Assembly: GCF_030463535.1 (NCBI RefSeq)
Contig: NC_132892.1
Span: 27,769,841 to 27,833,840 of the forward strand
Direction: 5' to 3'
Length of the DNA stretch: 64,000 nt
From: Salminus brasiliensis
Taxonomy: Eukaryota; Chordata; Actinopteri; Characiformes; Bryconidae
Shown here: one piece after another, positions 24,699 to 36,669 of the stretch
Layout: each line of letters begins with the position of its first letter
Numbering within the stretch: the first letter of the stretch is position 1
Position numbers and translations under genes: made by a program
The notes under the pieces: model-generated
What the model was told of the DNA's origin: nothing
The model's input: the letters and a program-made list of their open reading frames with translations, nothing else
Database searches by the model: none

Positions 24699-25183
24699 AT
24701 TCATCTTCTACTTATTTAACTATTCACAATAACGCCAATTTTAACCAAGAGTGCACAGACTTGCCACTGCATGCTCGTACACACACACACATACACACAC
24801 ACACACACATCCAATCTTTTTACAGTATTTTTCCTCTCTCTCTCTCTCTTCTCTCTGATTCTGCAGTCAGACATCTCTCTGTATCTCCCTGAAGGCTGTT
24901 CCACTTTTCTTGTACCAGTTCTAGTTCTCTGTGCTTCTCCACGTCATTGCCTTTCACTAGCTTACAGATTCCACTTCTGCACCCAATCACACACAAGCCA
25001 ATTCTTTACAGCACAGAAAAACATGACCTTGTCAGCCAAGCAAAGGGCCTTTTATTATTAATATCTATATTTATGGCATATTCATGGCAGACGTTCATAT
25101 CCAGAGCAACTTAAAGAAGTGCTTAGTTCTCCACTCACTCCAGAGAATATCCCTAGTGAATGTGAACAGACTAAAGTTCTAAA
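24698..25183. other. No gene seen; CA repeat and a SINE tail trace
   Basis: A CA repeat lies at 24780-24810 and a CT run at 24835-24855. Bases 25068-25115 (GGCAGACGTTCATATCCAGA) are a diverged copy of the teleost SINE tail. Confidence 0.5.
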
Positions 25184-25653
25184 GGTATGTGTGGACACCC
25201 CTTCTAATGAACGCATTCAGCTACTTTTAGTTGCATTCATTGCTGACACAGCTTTTCTAGTCCCTGAGGAGAAGCGTTGCCAATAGAATAGGACACTGTG
25301 GAGCAGAAAAACATGAACCTGTTGGTACAATGCCTAATGTCAGGCATGGACGGCACTGCTCCACAGCATTGAGCTGAACATTCTCTGGAATGATGGTACT
25401 GGGATGGGTTTTGGGATGAGTTGGGGAGTTGGGGATGAGATGAGATGGGGTGGTGATCATCTAGATCATCTATTCTGACCTTACTATTGCTATTTTCGCT
25501 GAATGCAATCAAATCCCCAGAGAAATGCTCCAAAATTAGAAGAAAGCCTTTTCTATACAAATGAAAAGCAGGATAAACTCTTCTTAAAACCCCTAAATTT
25601 CATAAGAAACAATGAATGAGCAGGTGTCCCAATACTTTTGTCCGCACAGCGTA
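25184..25653 (+). mobile_element. MITE, main family
   Basis: Left end ATGTGTGGACACCCCTTC, right end ATACTTTTGTCCGCACAGCG. The interior includes ATGAGATGAGATGGGGTGGT, a small duplication typical of this copy. Confidence 0.7.
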
Positions 25654-26129
25654 CCTCTGTGCCCTATACAAAAGTCAGTATAGATACCTAGATACATAGA
25701 TACACAGTACTCAAAAGCTAATTACATGGAGGTCAAACCATTGAGTGCATTCACAAGCCTTTAATATTTGGGGATTAGTGCTGTTCAAAGAGCTCTTCAA
25801 AGAAGTAGTTTGAAGCGTTTGAAGACAACTCAGTTCTTCAGGACACCCGAGGAAAGTTTGTCCCACCCCCTTGGCGCCAGAACAGATAAGTCTGGATGCT
25901 TGTTTTCCATACATCATGAAGATTGGTGGGTCAGGCCAAGCCGTACTTGAAGCTCGAAGGGCTCTTGGTGTGGATCAGGTTTTGACCATTTTCATTTATT
26001 ATGGAGGAGCTGGTCCATCATTGGCTTTGTAGGCAAATATTAGGCCTTTAAATATGATTGGCAGCTACAAGAGTTGTTGGTACTATGTTGGTACTAACCT
26101 GTTGATACTAGGGGTGCATCGCTCTGTCA

Positions 26130-26345
26130 GCTGTGTTCTCTTGAATGATTGATGGTGCTCCATCCAAAACGTTTGGGATGAGTTGGGACGTCAGGGATTG
26201 GGTGAGGGTTGTGATTATTCCAATATTCTGACCTTACTAACGCTCCTATCACTAAATGCAATCAAATCCTCAGAGCAATGCACCAAAATCTAGTAGTAGG
26301 CCTTTTCTGGACGAACGAAAAGCAGGATACGCTCTTCCTAAAAAC
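26130..26345 (+). mobile_element. Internal fragment of the main MITE
   Basis: Matches the middle of full copies: GTGTTCTCTTGAATGATTG, GGTGCTCCATCCAAAAC, AAATGCAATCAAATCCTCAG. Both tips are absent. Confidence 0.55.
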
Positions 26346-26580
26346 CCTGATTAGACTGAAGCCAATAAGAGAACACAGTTGAGGAGTGACATGGCTGAAC
26401 TTAGGATGATTGAAGGCAGAGAAAGTTGCAGTAGTCAGGCCTGGAGGTGACGAGAGACTGAACGAGCACCTGTGTGGCCTCTCTAAAAAGAAAGGGTTAA
26501 ATTCTTCAGATCTGCATGAGAACTGGTCATCAGGAGTTACATGACTGAACCTAAGAAGACTGAAGACATCATGAAGAAGT
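26346..26580. repeat. Local duplication, copy 1
   Basis: Shares GAACGAGCACCTGTGTGGCC, GAACTGGTCATCAGGAGT and surrounding words with 27180-27480, and partly repeats itself inside. The open frames it carries (26262-26585 minus, 27163-27402 minus) resemble each other only because the DNA is duplicated. I see no known domain. Confidence 0.5.
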
Positions 26581-26593
26581 TGCACCCCTGGAC

Positions 26594-26870
26594 TGTTGAA
26601 TCAGAATCAGAATCAGAATCTCTTTATTTCACCAAGTATGTTACCCATACAAGGAATTTGTCTTGGTGAGAGCAACACGCATGACAAGTAACAAAGAAAC
26701 ACAGGACACAGTCTTAAACTAAAGGAAAATGACACTAAACAATAAATAGGGTAGGGGATAAATTAAAAAAAAAGTAGAAAGTACTAAAGGTAATAAAGGT
26801 AATAAAGAGCTGAAAAATATATTTACAGAAAAGAAAAGGACATCAAGGCAGGTTGGGTCCATGGATTTAA
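26594..26870 (-). mobile_element. Probable LINE 3' end, reversed
   Basis: Starts GAATCAGAATCAGAATCAGA followed by ATCTCTTTATTTCACCAAGT and ATGTTACCCATACAAGGAAT. The microsatellite-like GAATCA tail and TCTTTATT block are typical of reversed 3' ends of fish LINEs. The family is not assigned and no reverse-transcriptase segment is present. Confidence 0.5.
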
Positions 26871-26944
26871 ACAGTTAGTGCCTCAACTGAAATCATCACA
26901 GATTCATCAGACTAGGCTACGTATTGTTTCCAGTTCTCTACTGT

Positions 26945-27150
26945 TCAGTTTTGGTTCTTGGCTGAAAGAAGCATAGCCCTGTTGTCGTCTCCTGCTGTAG
27001 TAGCCAATCTGCCTCGAGGTTGCATGCGTTGTTTCTGCTCATCATGGTTGTACCGAGCTGTTATCAGTCTGGCCATTTTCTTTTGACCTCTGTCATCATC
27101 AAGACGGTTCCATCTGATGAACTGCCTGGGTTCTGGATCCACCGCAAAGG
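26945..27150 (-). mobile_element. Dispersed teleost repeat fragment
   Basis: AGTCTGGCCATTTTCTTTTG, ACCTCTGTCATCATCAAGAC and GGTTCCATCTGATGAACTGC form a word order I recall from widespread fish DNA-transposon derivatives. There are no intact ends, so it is only a fragment. Confidence 0.45.
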
Positions 27151-27179
27151 GTCTGGTGGAATTCATAGGAAGACCAGCC

Positions 27180-27490
27180 AGAGGGGACAATGAAGGGGAC
27201 AATAAAGCCTTAAGTTGAATGAGCACCTGGATGGCCTCTCTAGAGACGTTGAATTCGTTGAATTCTCCAGATGTTGTAGAGGTGAAATCTGGGTTAACAA
27301 CATGAGTATGGAACGAGAGCACTGGTCATCAGGAGTGGACTTTAAGAACTCAAGACCTGATGGCACACATAGGAAGACCAGTCTGGAGGGTGTTGCATTC
27401 ATGAAGACTGGAGATGGCGAGGGACCGAACGAGCACTTGGGTGGCCTCTCTTTTGAGAATTGGTGGAGAAATCTGCATGACTGAGTCAGG
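27180..27490. repeat. Local duplication, copy 2
   Basis: Two half-copies of the block seen at 26346-26580, with GAGCACCTGGATGGCCTCTC and later GAGCACTTGGGTGGCCTCTC. No gene is implied. Confidence 0.5.
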
Positions 27491-27867
27491 TTTCCAGAAC
27501 TAGAGAACTGGTCATCTACAGCTACTACTACCTCAAGGCTTCATGCTTCTGCAGCTGGAGAGAGCAGGGAGTTCCTGAAGGAGATGGCTTTGCTTAATTA
27601 TGGCTTTAATGGCCTGTAGTGTACTCATTTTATCCAACATTGCATTTTAAATGTTTGCAGTGGTCTGTGATGAGTATTTGCCAGCATCTTCAGACGAAAT
27701 CACTGAACATGAAATTTTCATAACTGCGCTGCTAATATTTATATCCTACTACACTTTATCTGATATATGCAAAAAAAGTGATAAAACTTTTAGTAGTCCT
27801 GTTTCGCTTTAACTATGCCACATGCACGTACAAGCAGACCCTGGACTAGATCATATGCTCATGAAAA

Positions 27868-28090
27868 TGAAGGTGCTGCAAAGGGTTCTTTGAGTGATGC
27901 CATAGAAGAGCCACTTTTGGTTCCATAAGGAGCCAAATAGAGATATGTGAAGAACCTTTACATTAAGTGTAGTTTCTTTAGACCATTAAAAGGTTCTTCA
28001 CACTCATACATCTCTAACCAATAGTGGTTATTCTATAGCATCGCTCAAAGAACCATTTGTGAGGCACCTTTTATTGTTGTGAAGGTCCAA
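27868..28090. mobile_element. Foldback (AAGAACC) element
   Basis: The left arm AAGGTGCTGCAAAGGGTTC, TTTGAGTGATGCCATAGAAG pairs with the right arm CTATAGCATCGCTCAAAGAA, CCATTTGTGAGGCACCTT. The arms of about 55 bases are imperfect inverted repeats around a loop with further GGTTCTT/AAGAACC words. The structure and repetition (8020, 9660, 41960) indicate a non-autonomous foldback DNA transposon. Confidence 0.7.
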
Positions 28091-29995
28091 CAGTGTGTAG
28101 ACACCTGCTCCTCCAGTGTTTCCTCTAAAATCAAGGGTCTTAATGGAGAGATCATCTCTTATTTGCTGCAGTACTTTACTACTACTACTCATCTCAGTCT
28201 GCTTAACAATACACACTGAGTTGAGCCTCAAAATCCTTAGTAAATGATCTGCAGCTGAAACCGATTAAATACTGTGTAAGATGTTTAGTCTGTGGCTCCT
28301 CCCCCTCATTCTGTTTACTGCTTACTCCCATCTGCAGGTTAGAACTACCCCGTTACATTCATGGAGGCCTTCTGATTCTCAGACTCCTGAACATGGAGGG
28401 TTGTGGTGTTGATGGGATTAGAACCTATGATCCCCTGACTCTCTTGACCAGCAGGCAGTTAGACAGTTGCTTCACTCTAGAGCTGAGAAGCCATCTAACT
28501 TTTCAGTAGACCGGCCCTACGGTCTAACTGCTGCTCATCAAGAGTGGGGAGATCATATTGTCTATGCTATATAAGCTCTATTGTCAAAAGCCTCCCAGTC
28601 TGAGGAGATAATGCGATGAGGAGTTCTAGCCTGCAGATAGGAATAAACAGTAAACAAATGGAGGGGGAGGAGCCTCTGGTCTGACTTTTTTTTTTTTGAC
28701 AGTGTAGATGAACATTTGAACATTGCTGTGAGGATTTTGGCATTTCAGCCTTTATTCAAGTACATGTTTAGCTAAGAAACAGCACCCATACCTTCCCTCC
28801 TTCTATTGCTCACATAAGGATTTTGCATGACTGCTGCTTGCTTTGTGTGTGTGCTTTGGATAGATCAATGCCTGAAGCAACAACTCTGCTCAGATTGAAA
28901 GAAACACACACTAGTAACATGCACACACACACACACACACACTCACAATAGCACACACACACTCACACACTCACACTAGCACACACATGGTCATATTTTC
29001 ATTAGGCACCTGGAAACTCCTCTGAGCAATCATCTAGACATTTATGGAGATTTATATGACATCTGAGATACCATATTACTTCCCATCACACCACCCTGCT
29101 CAACACACACACACTGTGGTTGGACTGATGAGGCTGTAAGGCTGGTAGATGTGTGTTACGCAGGCTGGGACTGTGCTGGGGCGGCTCAGAGACCCTTTAG
29201 CTGGTATACCGAGTTGGATCCATCAGTGGGCCGAGGCCTTCACCAGGAAACTGGGTCAGTCTCATACCTCTTAAAGGGCCAGAGTCATTTCCACACGGGA
29301 GCCCACCTATCATTCTCAAGGTGTAGGCGACTAGAACCCTCTTTCTCATGCAGTTTATTGGTCTAGTTCTCTGGAAACGCTGGTAGACGTTCTAAAGAAC
29401 AGCTCTTCTGAGGTTTGGTTGTCTGGTCATCTGCTTTGACTAAACGCCTGACTGGGTAAAGCATGTATGTGTGTAGGGAAATGGGGGAGGGGGCTGGCAG
29501 ATGCAAGATCCAGATGTTGCAGTCAGTGAGTGAGCTGACATAAATCACTGTGCATGTGTGTCTGTGTGTGTATGTGTGTGTGTCTGTGTGAGTAAGTGTG
29601 CATATACAGCAGACTGGCTGTTTTGTTGACGTCAGCACATTAACCTAGTCTGCTCATGTGATCAGATGTTCAGGTTTGATCCTCAGAACTCAGGTTACTA
29701 AAATTAGACATATAGATTCTGTAAATTAGAAACAATACCAATACTCACTTTAACAGCATCAATACTACCTATAGCATATTATTATAGGCTATATGCTATT
29801 ATTATAGCAGAATCATTTAGTGATTCTACTAGTGATGCACATTAATTTTAGAATCATATTAGTATCTGAGGAAAACTGCTAGAAATGATCATCATTAGAC
29901 AGATGTTCTGAGCGTCAGGAATGTAATTACAGTTCATTCATTTCAGACAAAATAACAGTTAAATGGTTTGGAATATGGACATTGTGTCATTGTAT
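28091..29995. other. No gene seen
   Basis: CA microsatellites lie near 28919-28983 and a TG/TC-rich run near 29555-29590. A tRNA-like word order near 28405-28470 may be a decayed SINE head. No exon was recognised. Confidence 0.5.
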
Positions 29996-30345
29996 ATGTA
30001 GTTTATTATATTGTAGTTTATTATTTACATAATTACACATGAGAATTCCACAAGTTGCTGCATTTGTGAGATTACATATCAGAACTTCACAGCTTATCAT
30101 TGTGTAATTATATATGAGCATCTGACACCTTGTTACACCTTGTTTGAGTAATTACATATTGGAATTTCCCACCTTGCTACAATTGTGTGATTACATATCT
30201 GAATTCCCCTGTAATTCTCCTGTAATTACAAATGTAATGTGATGTAATTACACAATCCACATTTATCATTTGTGTAACTACAAATCGGAATTCTACAACT
30301 TGTTATATTTCTGTAATTACATACAAATTACATTATTATACTTCA
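29996..30345. repeat. Degenerate minisatellite of about 50 bp
   Basis: Five or six diverged units built on TAATTACATATCGGAATTCC, then ACAACTTGTTACAATTGTG. Unit spacing varies and no two copies are identical, so this is an old array. Confidence 0.65.
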
Positions 30346-31001
30346 AACTAATACTTAATATAAATAAACTATATTAGTTCTTAGGTTCTCATATTCTAAC
30401 TCATGTAACATCTCTTTATGGGAAACCCATACTTTTACTTTGCTCATTACACTGTAATAAAAACACTATGCAATAAAGTGTTACCAAAAGAACCCGTCAA
30501 CCAGGCAGAGAATCCTATAAACATGAGTAGCCGTGATTCCATGAAGAACAATTATTACTAACGCTTACTAAAGAACCCTATAAGGAACCTGTGGGCCCAT
30601 ACTGCAGTCCCTTCCCACCAAATGACATGAGCTACATGTTGTTGTCACAGCAGTTACTGAAAGATGAGTAATTATAGAAAAATGGTCTTAAGAGGAAAAC
30701 TCAAAACCAAAGCTTAGATGTCAAGGGGTTCAGGGAGAGAGTACTTTGGAGGAACATCTAACAGGACCCATTTAAGTTATCTGACTTTTATTCACAATCA
30801 AATGTAGATTTGGGAGCTGAGGGAACTCTGAGAACCTGGGCTGGAGTTCTGAGCAGCTTCTGCTTGAAGTTAGAAGGCCAGATCTTCCTTGAGAGGTAGA
30901 CCTGAGGAGAGAAGAGAATCTGTGATTAGGGCCTTTATCATGGGAAACTGAAGTTAGAGATGGAAACACTGTGTAAAATGATGAGAACTAAATGTATGGA
31001 C

Positions 31002-31056
<55 letters not shown>

Positions 31057-31995
31057 CTCTCAGCACAGCCATCCCCTAAAATGGTTTGGATTCCTTCCTG
31101 CCAGGCTGAGTTTAGAGTACATCTCACTCCATCTAATCAGACATAAGCTCCTTTATTCCTTAGACCATCTCTTTCTTTCTCTCTCTCTCTGTCTCCAACT
31201 CTCTTCCTCCCACTCTCCCGCCCCTCTCTCTCTCTCTTTTTCTCGCTCTCTTAAAAAAACACCCAGAAAATCTCTCAGAGTGCTTTGGGTATTTGGCTGC
31301 TCTGTTAAATCCTTATGTCATGTCCCTTCAGGCCCGAGCAGCGTATGATGTAATGTAGGAGACTCTCTCCTAAACGCTTTTTGTTGTGTGGAGATGAAGA
31401 GTGGAGGCCTGGAGAAAGCCTCTCCGAATGTGAAATCTCAGTCTGCCCCTTTGTACTAGCATGAGGAAGGACGGTGCTGCGGAGAGTACGAAAACGAGAC
31501 ATGAGTGTAATTTGATCCCAGATATATACAGGAAACCTCTGAGTCCGCTCATAGTTCTGCTCGTATCCGCAGGGTCCATCCGCTGCGGTCAACAACCTCA
31601 ACCATGTGCCTGTCCAGGTGCTCCAGCGGCTTCTATCATTATTTAACACGGCCCTTTAAAGCTGAATGTGTCTTTTTAGCATTTTAACCTGTAGTTAGTT
31701 ATTGAGCCTATTTACCACCCTGTTATTTCACCTCAGAATGATTTATCTCACCTCACACTGATTTTCCTTTTAGCTCATGACAAGTAAAACAATTACAAGC
31801 AGTTTAATAGCATTCCAGCATAGTTTTAACACTGTAACACTGTAACAAAAACACAGTAATTATTCATACAGTCCTACAGCAGTGGCAGTGTTGCTGTCCT
31901 CTCACTTGTGTCCTCTCTGCTCAATATGCTGAAAAGATTGTAGCTGGTTGGCTTTTAGCTTTTCTCGTAGCTGTCTGTCTTTCTCAAGTCAGTAC
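30346..31995. other. No gene seen; long CA microsatellite
   Basis: A CA run occupies about 31007-31055 and CT-rich runs about 31172-31250. Open frames at 30992-31348 and 31305-31649 show no domain. Confidence 0.5.
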
Positions 31996-32553
31996 CGGTG
32001 TCGGGATGCATCCTATCCACCCTGGACACATCCTATCCCCCGACTGTTTAATTGGTTAAATCGCATACGTGATTAAATGCCGATCTTTACATTGCTGTCA
32101 TACTTATATTATTGATTATTATTATTGATTATTACTGAGACGTTTTTATCTTAATAAAGTGTTGCTATTTAAGTTTAGTTATTAAATGTGAATCACATAT
32201 TAGCAAGTTCAGTGATATAATATTGTTGTTGCTACACAGGCAATATAAAGCTGATACCAACGATAAAGCTAGCTATCGTGCACTTGCTATCCGCTATCGA
32301 GCTAGTTCCTTGCTAACAAATATTAGCAGCAGTGATCTATATCCTTTCCCCCTGACACGTCATCTCTCATGACTGATCCATTGGGTGAAATTGTCCATGT
32401 GATTAATTGCCCATTCACGATTGAAATAAATATTAAATATCTAATTTTATTACTGTGTTCTTTTCTTGACATTGTTATAAGCAGGTCCTTCTGTAAGATG
32501 ACCTCAGAGGGGATAGGATGTGTCCAGGGGGGATAGGATGCGTCATGACACCG
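31996..32553. mobile_element. MITE with about 44-bp terminal inverted repeats
   Basis: The left end CGGTGTCGGGATGCATCCTA and following TCCACCCTGGACACATCCTA mirror the right end, whose reverse complement reads CGGTGTCATGACGCATCCTA then TCCCCCCTGGACACATCCTA. Each arm carries two CATCCTATCC words. The interior is AT-rich without transposase similarity. No clear target duplication is visible. It occurs once in this window. Confidence 0.7.
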
Positions 32554-33127
32554 TGTCAAAACATAAGCTGGTGTGTGTTTAGCTCCAGTTTGGTTCAGCT
32601 AAGGTAGTCCAATGCGTTTACGAGGAAGCAGACGATGGAGAGAAGAGGTGGGGAAAGCTAGCATTAGCTGGTGTTAGCATTAAGCCTAGCACAGACCCAC
32701 GTTTGCCTCTTTGGATTTTGCATCATCACGTGCCAAGTTTGAGCTCCCCTTCTGCAGACACTGGCACAGGAAAAGCCATGGCCCGGAGGCCTGGTTTCCA
32801 TAGCAACCCCTATTCCCCTAACAAGCTGGAGTCTGGAGGTGATGAGCTGCTCTCTAGTATCAACAACAGCATCTTCTCCTGAGGTCACCATCGCGTTTCA
32901 CTGCTTCACCAACTTCGCTAGTGGGCTGGGTTTAGGTCAATTCTGGGGGGGGGGGGGTCATCAAGACTGTGATGTAACAGTTTGGGGGGTTTGGAATTGG
33001 CCCGTTTTCGGTATGTTAGGTGTTCTTTTGAAGGGGGAACTACAGTGATTAGGGTTCACGCTGTGGTGAGCAAATCTATATTTCAACAAAGGCTTCAGTG
33101 ACATCATGTAAATAATAATACAAATTC
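32554..33127. other. No gene seen; one half of a local duplication
   Basis: Bases 32790-32912 (CTGGTTTCCATAGCAACC, GATGAGCTGCTCTC, AGTATCAACA) recur in diverged form at 35655-35768. A G run lies at 32945-32957. Confidence 0.55.
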
Positions 33128-33648
33128 ATAATATGGACAAAAGTATTGGGACACCTGCTCATTCATAGTTCTGAAATCTAAATGAGAGCTTATCCTGCTT
33201 TTGTTGGAGTAACTGTCTCTACTACTGTCCAGGGAAGACGGCTTTCTACTAGATTTTGGAGGAGCATTGCTCTGCGGATTTGATTGCATTCCTTGACAAG
33301 AGCATTTCCAAGGTCAGAATGTTGGATCATCACCACCCCACCTCATCCCCAACTCCCTAACTCATCCCAAAAGTAATGGATGGAGCTCCATCCACGCTTT
33401 CAGAGAACACAGTTCTTCCACTGCTTCACAGCTCAATGCTGGGGGGCTTTATACCTCTCTAGCCCACACCTGGCATTAGGCAGCATGGTGCCAATAGGTT
33501 CATGTTGACCTGCTCCAGGGAGTCTTGTTCTATTTTCAGTATGTCTCTACAGGGTCTAGACAAACTGTGTCAGCAATGAGTGCAACTTACAGTAGCTGAA
33601 TACATGCATTAGAAGGGCTGTCCACAAATATTTGGACATATAGTGTAT
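33128..33648 (-). mobile_element. MITE, main family, inverted full copy
   Basis: Starts ATAATATGGACAAAAGTATT and ends ATTTGGACATATAGTGTA. All internal blocks are present in reverse order, making this one of the best preserved copies. Confidence 0.78.
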
Positions 33649-34249
33649 TTGGAAGAAAAATAAATTCACAAAAGTCATGCGATGGTGGGCATTTCTAAAA
33701 GATGTCTAAAAGATGCAGAAGATGTAACTCCAGCTCTGAGTGTACCTTCGTGATACACCACGAAGGCTCGTGCTATTTTGGTCTGTGATGACAAGGCCTG
33801 TTTCCCCTGGAGAACTCTCCTGATTAAACTTTAAATACAGCCCCACACTAACAGGGTTAGAAACATAGTACAGTGAGAGCTTTGGGCTTCCTCACAGTAC
33901 CCTATGGTTTATTATTTGTAAGGCAGTAATTACAAATTATTGACTGTGTTTTAAATGCTACGGTAGTAAAATTGGTGGGGAACCCTCAGGGCTTGCTACA
34001 CCTTCAGAAAGATCTAATCACTTCATGGAGTGAAGAAATACAGTTTACCATTAAAGAAAACCAGTTTTTATTTAATAAAAGCATCAGTTATTGTATTTAA
34101 ACTGTATTTAAATTGAAGAATAGAAATTTGTCCTAGCAAGGTTTTGTTTCCCATTGAATTCAGGTAGATGCAGCCAAGTGAGGCCTTCAGGAACCTGTGC
34201 CTAATGTGTTAGATTAACTACTAATTCAGGGTTTAGGTTTAGCCCAGCC
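33649..34249. other. No gene seen; duplicated block before the CCTAA array
   Basis: Bases 33966-34090 (GGTGGGGAACCCTCAGGGCT, TGGAGTGAAGAAATACA, GTTTTTATTTAATAA) recur at 35525-35620, on the other side of the array. Confidence 0.6.
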
Positions 34250-35515
34250 TGGTCTCACAAAGAATGTACATATTCCTCTTTATAAAATACTAGTACTAAA
34301 TATAGTCTGATCCCTACACCTCAACTTAGACCTAACCTACTACACCTAAACCTAATTCTAACTTAAACTAAATTTAATCTACTACACTTAAACCTAATTC
34401 TAACTTTAATCTAACCTAAACTTAATCTACTACACCTAAACCTAATTCTAACTTTAATCTAACCTAAACTTAATCTACTACACCTAAACCTAATTCTAAC
34501 CGCAACCTAGCCTTAACCTACTACACCTAAACCTAATTCTAACCTAAACTAAACTTAACCTACTACACCTAAACTTAATTTTAACCTCAACCTAAACTTA
34601 ACCTACTACACCTAAACCTAATTCCAACCTAAACCTAACCTAAACTTAACCTACTACACCTAAACCTAATTCCAACCTAAACCTAACCTAAACTTAACCT
34701 ACTACACCCAAACCTAATTTCAACCTAAACCTAAATGTAACCTACTACACCCAAACCTAATTCTACCCTCAACCTAGACTTAACCTACTACACCCAAACC
34801 TAATTCTACCCTCAACCTAGACTTAACCTACTACACCTAAACCTAATTCTAACCTAACCTAAACTTAACCTACTACACCTAAACCTAATTCTAACCTAAA
34901 CTAAACTTACCCTACTACACCTAAACCTAATTCTAACCTAGACTAAACCTAACCTACTACACCTAAACCTAATTCTAACCTAAACCTAATTCTAACCTTA
35001 ATCTAACCTAAATTTAACCCACTTACACCTACACCTAATTCTAATCTTAACCTAAACTTAACCTACTACACCTAAACCTAATTCTAACCTTAACATACAC
35101 CTAATTCTAATCTTAACCTAAACTTAACCTACTACACCTAAACCTATTTCTAACCTTAACCTACACCTAAACCTAGCATACACCTAACCTAAACTTAAAC
35201 CTAATTCTAATCTTAACCTAAGCTAAACTCACCTAACCTTAACCTAGCCTTAACCTACTACAACTAAACCTAACTCTAAACCTCAAACTAACATAAACTC
35301 AACTTACTACACCTAATTCTAACCTAAACTTAGCCTTAACCTACTACACCTAAACTTAACCTAGCCTTAATCTACTACAACTAAACGTAATTCTAACCTA
35401 AACGTAGCATACACCTAACCTAAACTTAAACCTTATTCTAGTCTTAACCTGGCCTAAATGTAACCTACTACACCTAAACCTAATTCTACCCTCAACCTCG
35501 ACCTAAACCTACTAA
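34250..35515. repeat. Telomere-like CCTAA/CCTTAA array 1
   Basis: About 1.26 kb in which the plus strand is made almost only of CCTAA, CCTAAA, CCTTAA and TCTAA words, with a longer period around CTACTACACCTAAACCTAAT. Plus-strand G is nearly absent. It resembles degenerate telomeric (CCCTAA)n but the exact hexamer is rare. No coding potential. Confidence 0.9.
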
Positions 35516-35764
35516 TTGCTAATACAGTTGGCGGAGAACCTTCAGGGCTTGCCACACCTTCAGAGTAGATCGAACCATTGCCTGGAGTGAAGAAATACAT
35601 GTCCTGTTTTTATTTAATAACTACATGCAGTACACGTAATAAAAACTGTCTCAGGTCTGGTTTCTGTAGCAACTCATACTCCCATAACTAGCAGAGATGA
35701 TGAGCTGCTCTCCAGTATCAACACCATCATCTTCCTTCATCCTGAGGTCGCCCTCTCGTTTTAC
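35516..35764. repeat. Duplicated spacer between CCTAA arrays
   Basis: Two modules that also occur left of array 1 are found here in the opposite order: the GGCGGAGAACCTTCAGGGCT module first, then the GATGAGCTGCTCTCCAGTAT module. Confidence 0.6.
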
Positions 35765-35880
35765 TGCCTAAACTTAACCTACTAAAACTAAACCTAATCC
35801 TAGCCTAAACGCAGGACAAACCTTACCCTAACCCTACCCTGAACCTCAACCTAAACCTAACTGAACCCTAAACGTAACCA
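35765..35880. repeat. Short CCTAA array continuing array 1
   Basis: Words CCTAAACTTAACCTACTAAA and ACCTAACTGAACCCTAAACG show the same composition as the main array, cut off from it by the duplicated spacer. Confidence 0.75.
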
Positions 35881-36445
35881 CAGTAGATGGTGACGTTCTG
35901 ACCGTCCCTGTCCATTACCCCTTTTTAGAAGTGGACTGATAAAATCACACTGCTGTCTATAAGATCAGCAGTCCAGTCTGAATCAGTGGTAGTAAGCAGC
36001 AGTGTGTATGATCTCTGCTGGTGTGAGCATCAGTACTGGTGGATATTTAGTGAACGAAACATTAAAGACTATTAAAGACATTAATGACTATTGTGAATCA
36101 TGCATTAATAATGACACCCATCATTATATTAGAATCAAATTATTATAATATAAATAACACACAAAATCATCTCATCTATCAGCTAGATGAAGTGTAGGAG
36201 CATGACGTGTGTTTTTAGAAAAGAACAGGACAGCACTGCCACCTGGTGGTAGGGGGCAGTATCACACTCTCAAACTCCAGCTCACAGCACACACAGAAGT
36301 CAGACTGTAGGAGAACAGAACTTCTGGGGTTTGTTAAACTCACGATCAGAGAATCCAGAAAACCTGAAAACAGAGTGGTGTCCTCACTGATCTTACTAAA
36401 GGACTGAAGAGGCCTCCACTAAAGCTAAACTCTCATTTCAATCAG
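35881..36445. other. No gene seen
   Basis: Mixed AT-rich DNA with no recognised exon or repeat ends. Confidence 0.5.
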
Positions 36446-36665
36446 TCATAACATTAAAACCACCTGCCTAATATTGTGAGGGTCCCCAAAACAGCTCTGG
36501 CCTCTCAAATCATGGACTCCACAAAACAATGCCAGCATAAGCTGTTCAGTAGGGTGTGCTACAGTAGCTCACCATGCACATCAGTGAGCCTAGGGCACCC
36601 ATGACCCTGTTGTAAGTTCTCAGATTGTCCGCCTATGAAGCACTTTTGGTAGGTACTTGATTTGA
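36446..36665 (-). mobile_element. Deleted Tc1-like element fragment
   Basis: CAGTCATAACATTAAAACCA, CCTGCCTAATATTGTGAGGG, ATGGACTCCACAA and AGGGCACCCATGACCCTGTT follow the order of a common fish Tc1-like transposon read in reverse, with most of the transposase removed. Related copies lie at 57604 and 58432. Confidence 0.65.
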
Positions 36666-36669
36666 TCCA

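Noticed and set aside
34250..35515. True chromosome end or functional telomere
   Set aside because: The exact CCCTAA hexamer is rare, units are diverged, and genes lie on both sides; interstitial satellite is the better reading.
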